From positions 1 through 60,942 of the forward strand of contig CATMRP010000007.1 of NCBI GenBank assembly GCA_950073835.1: a stretch of 60,942 bases of DNA. The letters run 5' to 3'. Origin of the DNA: an uncultured Alteromonadaceae bacterium. Its GTDB lineage: Bacteria > Pseudomonadota > Gammaproteobacteria > Enterobacterales > Alteromonadaceae. Shown here piece after piece: positions 56,226 through 60,942 of this stretch (position 1 is its first letter; every line of letters begins with the position of its first letter). Below the pieces are notes generated by a model. It saw only the letters and a list, made by a program, of their open reading frames with translations, did not search any database and was not told the origin of the DNA. Made by a program: the position numbers and the translations under genes.

Positions 56226-56519
56226 TTAGTTCATGCCATACTGCTTTAATTTTTTGCGCAGTGTGCCACGGTTGATGCCCATCATGATTGCCGCGCGGGT
56301 TTGGTTACCGCGAGTGAAAGTCATAACTTCTTCCAGTAAAGGCGCTTCAACTTCGGCCAGTACCATTTCGTACAGGTTGTCGATGTTGGTGTTGTCTAAT
56401 TGCTTCAGGTACTTGTTGACTGCTTGCTTAACAGAGTCACGCAGTGGTTTTTGTGCCTGAGTTTGTGACGGAGTAGTTACAGTAGTTGTAAAAGGAGAAG
56501 TTACATTTTGATCGAACAT
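56226..56519 (-). CDS. fis: DNA-binding protein Fis
   Basis: 97 residues. The C-terminal helix-turn-helix [20 protein letters not shown] followed by LKQYGMN is the Fis signature. The N-terminal flexible arm and helix ([15 protein letters not shown]) are present. Fis is a nucleoid protein that peaks in early exponential growth and activates rRNA promoters. It follows dusB by 30 bases, the conserved dusB-fis operon. Confidence 0.97.
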   Translation of the reverse strand: MFDQNVTSPFTTTVTTPSQTQAQKPLRDSVKQAVNKYLKQLDNTNIDNLYEMVLAEVEAPLLEEVMTFTRGNQTRAAIMMGINRGTLRKKLKQYGMN

Positions 56520-56549
56520 AATACTTTCTTGCTCTTTTGTTAATCAGTC

Positions 56550-57551
56550 TTAAGCTGCCGGCGAGATCTGTCGGGCCTCACCATCAGGCAGCACGTTGTT
56601 AAAGTAGTGGTCAATGGCCTGCAGTTGCTCTTCGGCAGACTCCAGCGCATTAAACACTTTACGGAACTGACGATCCTTATCATGCTCCATCAAATACCAA
56701 CCCACATGTTTGCGGGCAATACGAACACCGTTCTCTAAGCCATAAAAGGCGTGAACGGCCGTTACGTGTTCTTTAAGTACCGAATGTTGTTCCATTAATG
56801 ATGGTGGGGCCAGCCGTTCGCCGGTATTCAGATAGTGGGACACTTCTCTGAATATCCACGGATTGCCCTGGGCACCGCGGCCAATCATTAATGCATCAGC
56901 TTCAGTATACTCAAGCACTTCCCTGGCTTTTTCTGGTGAGGTTATATCACCATTGGCAACTACCGGAATCGACACCGCCTGCTTAATGCTGCGGATAGTG
57001 TCGTACTCGGCAAAACCTTTGTACATACAGGCACGGGTTCGACCATGAACGGCCAGTGACTGAATGCCATTTTCCTGTGCAATGCGGGCAATCTCTACCC
57101 CATTGCGGTTGTCCGTGTCCCACCCTGTGCGGATCTTCAGGGTGACGGGAACTGACACAGCGTCTACTACCGACCGAACAATGGATTCCACTAAATCCGG
57201 GTATTGCAGTAGTGCTGAACCTGCCAGCTTTTTATTTACTTTCTTGGCAGGGCAACCCATATTGATATCAATAATCTGGGCGCCGTTGGCAACATTAAAT
57301 TTTGCTGCTTCTGCCATTAAGTCGGGGTCGGCTCCGGCAATTTGCACAGAACGAATTCCTGACTCCCCGCTGTGATCCATGCGTTGCATGGATTTCGCTG
57401 TATTCCATACCCTTGGATTACTGCTCAGCATTTCCGACACAACCAAGCCTGCTCCAAGACGACGACAGAGCTGTCTGAAGGGCCTGTCTGTTACACCTGC
57501 CATAGGTGCTAACATTAGGTTGTTATCAAGTGTGTAAGTTCCGATTCGCAT
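56550..57551 (-). CDS. dusB: tRNA-dihydrouridine synthase B
   Basis: 333 residues from the ATG at 57551 (MRIGTYTLDNNLMLAPMAGV); an upstream start at 57626 would add 25 unlikely residues. The FMN barrel has APMAGVTDRPFRQL, INMGCPAKKVNKKLAGSA with the catalytic Cys, VHGRTR and VVANGDI. It reduces U17 in tRNA. First gene of the dusB-fis operon. Confidence 0.95.
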   Translation of the reverse strand: MRIGTYTLDNNLMLAPMAGVTDRPFRQLCRRLGAGLVVSEMLSSNPRVWNTAKSMQRMDHSGESGIRSVQIAGADPDLMAEAAKFNVANGAQIIDINMGCPAKKVNKKLAGSALLQYPDLVESIVRSVVDAVSVPVTLKIRTGWDTDNRNGVEIARIAQENGIQSLAVHGRTRACMYKGFAEYDTIRSIKQAVSIPVVANGDITSPEKAREVLEYTEADALMIGRGAQGNPWIFREVSHYLNTGERLAPPSLMEQHSVLKEHVTAVHAFYGLENGVRIARKHVGWYLMEHDKDRQFRKVFNALESAEEQLQAIDHYFNNVLPDGEARQISPAA

Positions 57552-57691
57552 AAAAAACAACCTAACTTTGCGTAGAAAATAACCACCTGTCTGAAACGGG
57601 GCGCTAAGTGTACGCGTTTTCTGCAATCTTGAAAAGGCTAAAAATCACACAAAATTTGCGTGTTCACTCTTGACAAAGAGATTTCGTTTTT

Positions 57692-57709
57692 ATGTCAAAG
57701 TTATGACAT
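57692..57709. promoter_or_regulatory. 18-bp palindrome upstream of dusB-fis
   Basis: ATGTCA, six bases, TGACAT: a perfect inverted repeat with the spacing of CRP/FNR-superfamily sites (TGTnA-N6-TnACA). It lies 141 bases before the dusB start and 37 bases after the prmA stop. Confidence 0.35.
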
Positions 57710-57745
57710 TGACATTTAAGACAGGTCAACCAGTATTGTCGATAA

Positions 57746-58627
57746 TTAACCGTGCCGGCGGCCCGAAACTCGTGCCCATTCCTGGTCGATAGCGCTGGTA
57801 TCGAGGGTGATATCACGAGCGTAAGCCTGCTCGATTCGTTCTACCTGTTCGGCGAGAATGCCGGAAAGCACCAGTAAGCCATCCGTTTTACAGTAGCCGG
57901 TAATCACATCCTGCAGTTCCAGTAACGGACCAGACAAAATATTTGCCATCACGATATCGGCTTGCAGTGTGGGTTGGTCGGCCGGCAAAAACACCTTTAA
58001 GCGGTCGGCCACCTGGTTGCGCTGGGCATTGTCCATGGAGGCCTGCAAAGCCTGCGGATCGATATCGATACCAATGACTTCTTTAGCGCCGAGTTTTAAG
58101 GCTGCGATAGCCAGAATTCCCGAACCGCAGCCAAAATCGACCACGGTTTTACCGGCTACCTCTATGCCGTCCAGCCAGCGTAAACACAGGGCAGTGGTGG
58201 GATGCGTGCCGGTACCAAATGCCAGCCCCGGATCGAGCATTACATTTACTGCATCGGGCTCAGGCACATCGCGCCAGCTTGGGCATATCCACAAGCGCTC
58301 GCCAAACTTCATCGGGTGGAAGTTATCCATCCATTCCCGCTCCCAGTCTTTGTCTTCCAGCGGCTCCAGGCGGTATTTAAAATCCTTGCCAAGTACCCTG
58401 GCTTTTTCGAGACGCTTAATAATGGTCGGCATGTCGTCTGCGGCATCAAATAATCCAACCACCTGGGTATCCGGCCATAACATCACTTCACCTGGTTTCG
58501 GCTCGTACATCGGGGTGTCTTTAGCATCCACAAAGGTAACAGCCTGAGCGCCATTGGCACTCATCATACCGCCTACTTGTTCAGCTAACTCGGCAGATGT
58601 ATCGATTCGTAATTGTAACCAGGGCAT
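57746..58627 (-). CDS. prmA: Ribosomal protein L11 methyltransferase
   Basis: 293 residues. The N-terminal L11-binding domain starts [16 protein letters not shown]. The methyltransferase domain has [39 protein letters not shown] and [10 protein letters not shown]. It trimethylates L11. It lies upstream of dusB-fis on the same strand, the usual prmA-dusB-fis order. Confidence 0.96.
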   Translation of the reverse strand: MPWLQLRIDTSAELAEQVGGMMSANGAQAVTFVDAKDTPMYEPKPGEVMLWPDTQVVGLFDAADDMPTIIKRLEKARVLGKDFKYRLEPLEDKDWEREWMDNFHPMKFGERLWICPSWRDVPEPDAVNVMLDPGLAFGTGTHPTTALCLRWLDGIEVAGKTVVDFGCGSGILAIAALKLGAKEVIGIDIDPQALQASMDNAQRNQVADRLKVFLPADQPTLQADIVMANILSGPLLELQDVITGYCKTDGLLVLSGILAEQVERIEQAYARDITLDTSAIDQEWARVSGRRHG

Positions 58628-58789
58628 GGGATCCTCAGCGGTAATGCAGAAAAACGCAATTTTAACAGGGATGGCAATAATTGGTATCGGCGATTACACG
58701 GCATAGCGATCATTGCGCTTTTCATTTATGGTAAATAAAAACGACGTAGTAATAATAACAAAGCGGAAATGTCCGCCCGGAGAGAAAAT

Positions 58790-60412
58790 ATGACACATAG
58801 ACTGCTTGGCATTCTGCTCGTCTGTTTCGTTGTATCCTGTGCCACCCAAACCCAGCCTGTGGTCGACAATAAATGGCTGGATGCACCAGTGGCGCAGCAG
58901 GTTGCTGCGATGAAGCGCGGCGAGTTAACTGCCGAAGCACTGATGGCTGGCTATCTGGCCCGCATAGAATCCATCGATAAAAGCGGCCCGACAATAAACA
59001 GTATTTTGCTGGTTAATCCCAACGCGCTGGCTGAAGCCAAAGCAAAAGATGCAGCGCTCGCCAGTGGCGAGGCAACAGGCCCGCTGCACGGTATCCCGGT
59101 ATTACTTAAAGATAATATTGAAACCCGGGATATGCCCACCACGGCCGGTTCACTGGCATTACTTAATAATGATACCCGGCGTGATTCACCGTTGGTGGCC
59201 AGTTTGCGTGCTGCCGGGGCGATTATTCTGGGTAAAACCAACTTATCGGAATGGGCTAACTTTCGTTCGGAGGGTTCTATCAGCGGCTGGAGTGCAGTAG
59301 GCGGGCTTACTCGCAATCCTCACGTTCTTTCCCGCACGGCTTGTGGTTCTTCTTCTGGCTCCGGTGCGGCCGTAGCAGCAGGCCTGGCATCCCTTGCGGT
59401 CGGTACCGAAACTAACGGCTCAATTATTTGCCCGTCTTCAATGAACGGTATTGTCGGATTCAAACCCACGGTGGGCCTGATCCCACGAACGCATATTGTG
59501 CCTATTTCCGTAACCCAGGATACTGCAGGCCCCATGGCTCGTTCAGTAGCGGACGCCGCGCTGATGGCCTCAGTCATGGCCAGGCAGGACGAACAGGACG
59601 AGGCCACTAAGGCCGCGGCACGTCCAGAAGCCAGTGCGCTTGCGGCAGTTAACGGTAATATTCAGGGTCTGAAGATTGGCGTTATGCGTTATCGCCAGGG
59701 CAACAACCCGGCAATCATTGCGGCGGTCGACGAGGCTGTGGAAAAGCTAACTGCCCTGGGGGCACAGGTAGTGGAAATCGACAGCCTTGAACAGCCGGAG
59801 GATTTTTGGGCTAAATCTTATCTGGTTTTGCTTGCTGAATTTAAAACCACGCTGAATGATTATCTGTTGTCATCGCCAGCTGATTTGCCAGTGGCCAATC
59901 TGGATGAGCTGATTGGTTTTAATCGCACATCAAAACGGGAAATGCAGTTATTTGATCAGTCTATCTTTGAGAAATCCGCTGCCACCAAAGGCATGGCCGG
60001 TGAAGACTACCAGCAGGCACTGGCACTGGTGCGCAATGCAACCCGCGAGCAGGGAATAGACAAGTTATTAAACGAATATGATGTGGATGTGCTGGTGGGA
60101 CCGTCTAACAATCCGGCTTTCCTAATCGACGCGGTATATGGCGATAATGCGCCAGAAGGTTATGTTGGGGTTGGCTATCTGGCAGCCATTGCCGGTTACC
60201 CGCATATTACCGTACCGCTAACTAAGGTAAAGGATTTACCGGTGGGATTAAGTGTGATTGGCGGGCAGTGGCAGGATGCACAGGTACTTAACACTGGTCT
60301 GGCATTTGAACGAGCTAATCAGTTTATTGCCACACCGGCGTTTTTACCAAACCGGTTGCAGGCTGAATCGGTTAACGGCATTCAGAAGCCCTATCAGCTG
60401 CCGGCCCAATAA
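58790..60412 (+). CDS. Lipoprotein amidase (amidase signature family)
   Basis: 540 residues from the ATG at 58790 (GAGAGA upstream). A lipoprotein signal is present: MTHRLLGILLVCFVVSC with the lipobox Cys at residue 17. The amidase signature triad is visible as Lys in VLLKDNIETRD, the cis-Ser in ACGSSSGSGAAVAAG and the nucleophile Ser region GTETNGSIICPSS. It hydrolyses amides, for example of peptides or small molecules, presumably in the periplasm. The substrate is unknown. A terminator follows. Confidence 0.9.
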   Translation: MTHRLLGILLVCFVVSCATQTQPVVDNKWLDAPVAQQVAAMKRGELTAEALMAGYLARIESIDKSGPTINSILLVNPNALAEAKAKDAALASGEATGPLHGIPVLLKDNIETRDMPTTAGSLALLNNDTRRDSPLVASLRAAGAIILGKTNLSEWANFRSEGSISGWSAVGGLTRNPHVLSRTACGSSSGSGAAVAAGLASLAVGTETNGSIICPSSMNGIVGFKPTVGLIPRTHIVPISVTQDTAGPMARSVADAALMASVMARQDEQDEATKAAARPEASALAAVNGNIQGLKIGVMRYRQGNNPAIIAAVDEAVEKLTALGAQVVEIDSLEQPEDFWAKSYLVLLAEFKTTLNDYLLSSPADLPVANLDELIGFNRTSKREMQLFDQSIFEKSAATKGMAGEDYQQALALVRNATREQGIDKLLNEYDVDVLVGPSNNPAFLIDAVYGDNAPEGYVGVGYLAAIAGYPHITVPLTKVKDLPVGLSVIGGQWQDAQVLNTGLAFERANQFIATPAFLPNRLQAESVNGIQKPYQLPAQ

Positions 60413-60418
60413 TGAAAA

Positions 60419-60448
60419 AGGCGACGTCACCAAGGGTAACGTCGCCTG
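60419..60448. terminator. Hairpin between convergent amidase and HiPIP genes
   Basis: AGGCGACGT and ACGTCGCCT pair perfectly around a 12-base loop. The A run before it and the short TTAAAT after it fit a two-way terminator of moderate strength. Confidence 0.7.
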
Positions 60449-60470
60449 CTTAAATCTCTTTGTGCTGCGT

Positions 60471-60764
60471 TTAGCCAGGCTTTTTCACCCACGCACTACA
60501 CCAGCCGTTGGCATTGATTTGCTTGCCCGGGAAGATGGCACATGGACGCCATTCTGCGCCAGCATCCCCCTGAATGTACATGCAGTTTGCACATTTAGAA
60601 CCTTCAACGGTGGATTTGTGAGTGTATTTCAGGGCCTTTGCGGTGGCATCTTCTTCGCTCAGGTGCTCCTGCGCCTGCGCACGCAGGGCTACACCGCCTA
60701 AGGTCATGCCAATTAGCGTGGTTCCGGAAAGTTTCAGAAAATCACGACGATTGACTGATTTCAT
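60471..60764 (-). CDS. High-potential iron-sulfur protein (HiPIP)
   Basis: 97 residues. A Tat signal (NRRDFLKLSGTTLIGMTLGG) runs to about residue 31. The four cluster cysteines are C58, C61, C75 and C89 (C-x2-C-x13-C-x13-C; KCANCMY, WRPCAIFPG, NGWCSAWV). It is a small periplasmic carrier with a 4Fe-4S cluster, folded before export by Tat. A possible Fur-like site lies upstream. Single gene. Confidence 0.95.
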   Translation of the reverse strand: MKSVNRRDFLKLSGTTLIGMTLGGVALRAQAQEHLSEEDATAKALKYTHKSTVEGSKCANCMYIQGDAGAEWRPCAIFPGKQINANGWCSAWVKKPG

Positions 60765-60787
60765 AATATTACTCCAAAAAAGTTAAC

Positions 60788-60806
60788 GAGAATGATTCTT
60801 TTTTAC
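60788..60806 (-). promoter_or_regulatory. Possible Fur-like site upstream of HiPIP
   Basis: GAGAATGATTCTTTTTTAC matches 12 of 19 positions of the Fur consensus, with the first half-site nearly complete (GAGAATGAT). It lies 24 bases before the HiPIP start. A weak match. Confidence 0.3.
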
Positions 60807-60822
60807 CATGGTCCCAAAATGC

Positions 60823-60847
60823 AAAAACCTGCCGAAGCAGGTTTTTT
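60823..60847. terminator. Bidirectional intrinsic terminator at the window edge
   Basis: AAAACCTGC, CGAA and GCAGGTTTTTT form a 9-bp stem with T runs on both strands. It probably ends a gene lying beyond the right edge. Confidence 0.8.
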
Positions 60848-60942
60848 GGAATCGCACATATTTATTAGTTTCTACTTATACAGGTTAAAAATGGATCTAC
60901 CAACTGTAATTCCCCATTCTATTGATCTGCATTAAAAAGCTG

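Noticed and set aside
57969-58547. 192-codon plus-strand frame over prmA
   Set aside because: prmA is unmistakable on the other strand, and this frame has a low-complexity Ser-rich composition.

Overview
The window looks like the chromosome of a marine gammaproteobacterium of the Alteromonadaceae type. The evidence is the gene content and order: a twelve-gene type II secretion operon divergent from hslR-hslO, ompR-envZ, dusB-fis, purH and purD, prmA, paired Na+/H+ antiporters (NhaC and NhaD), a large TonB-dependent receptor and a HiPIP. This is inferred from families, not from a marker-gene match. I saw no tRNA, rRNA or complete insertion sequence.

Layout. 1-4.5 kb: the 3' end of opgH, nhaC, an ECF sigma factor with a membrane partner, a four-helix membrane protein and a VF530-type protein. 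4.6-11.1 kb: a LytS/LytTR two-component system divergent from an ABC ATPase and a 1065-residue permease fused to an M1-like peptidase. 11.2-16.7 kb: an M20 peptidase, an AraC-type regulator with a membrane N-terminus, and a TonB-dependent receptor. 16.7-20 kb: yceI, cysQ, nudE, yrfG and yjjX. 20-31.4 kb: gspC to gspN, read on the minus strand with overlapping genes. 31.5-38 kb: hslR, hslO, a small protein, an MFS carrier, envZ/ompR and nhaD.

38-49.3 kb is an accessory island, AT-richer by eye than its surroundings. It holds a WYL regulator of the BrxR/CapW type, then a complete type I-C CRISPR-Cas operon (cas3-cas5-cas8c-cas7-cas4-cas1-cas2) and an array of 29 identical 32-nt repeats. The array ends in a degenerate repeat that runs into a broken KilA-N gene. 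Three details are not part of the standard picture of I-C loci: a 33-codon membrane-peptide ORF with a strong ribosome site whose stop overlaps the cas3 start; a CRISPR-repeat-like hairpin between cas3 and cas5; and inverted repeats around the regulator that could be its operators. Together they suggest a locus with its own layered control. 49.7-60.8 kb returns to housekeeping genes: prkB, a voltage-gated channel, a small membrane protein, purD, a secreted methyltransferase, purH, fis, dusB, prmA, a lipoprotein amidase and a HiPIP.

Working connections: the AraC regulator, TonB receptor and M20 peptidase share a TTGCAAA-centred motif in their upstream regions and may form a peptide-scavenging regulon. 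The LytTR regulator probably controls the divergent ABC-peptidase operon through a 21-bp-phased direct repeat.
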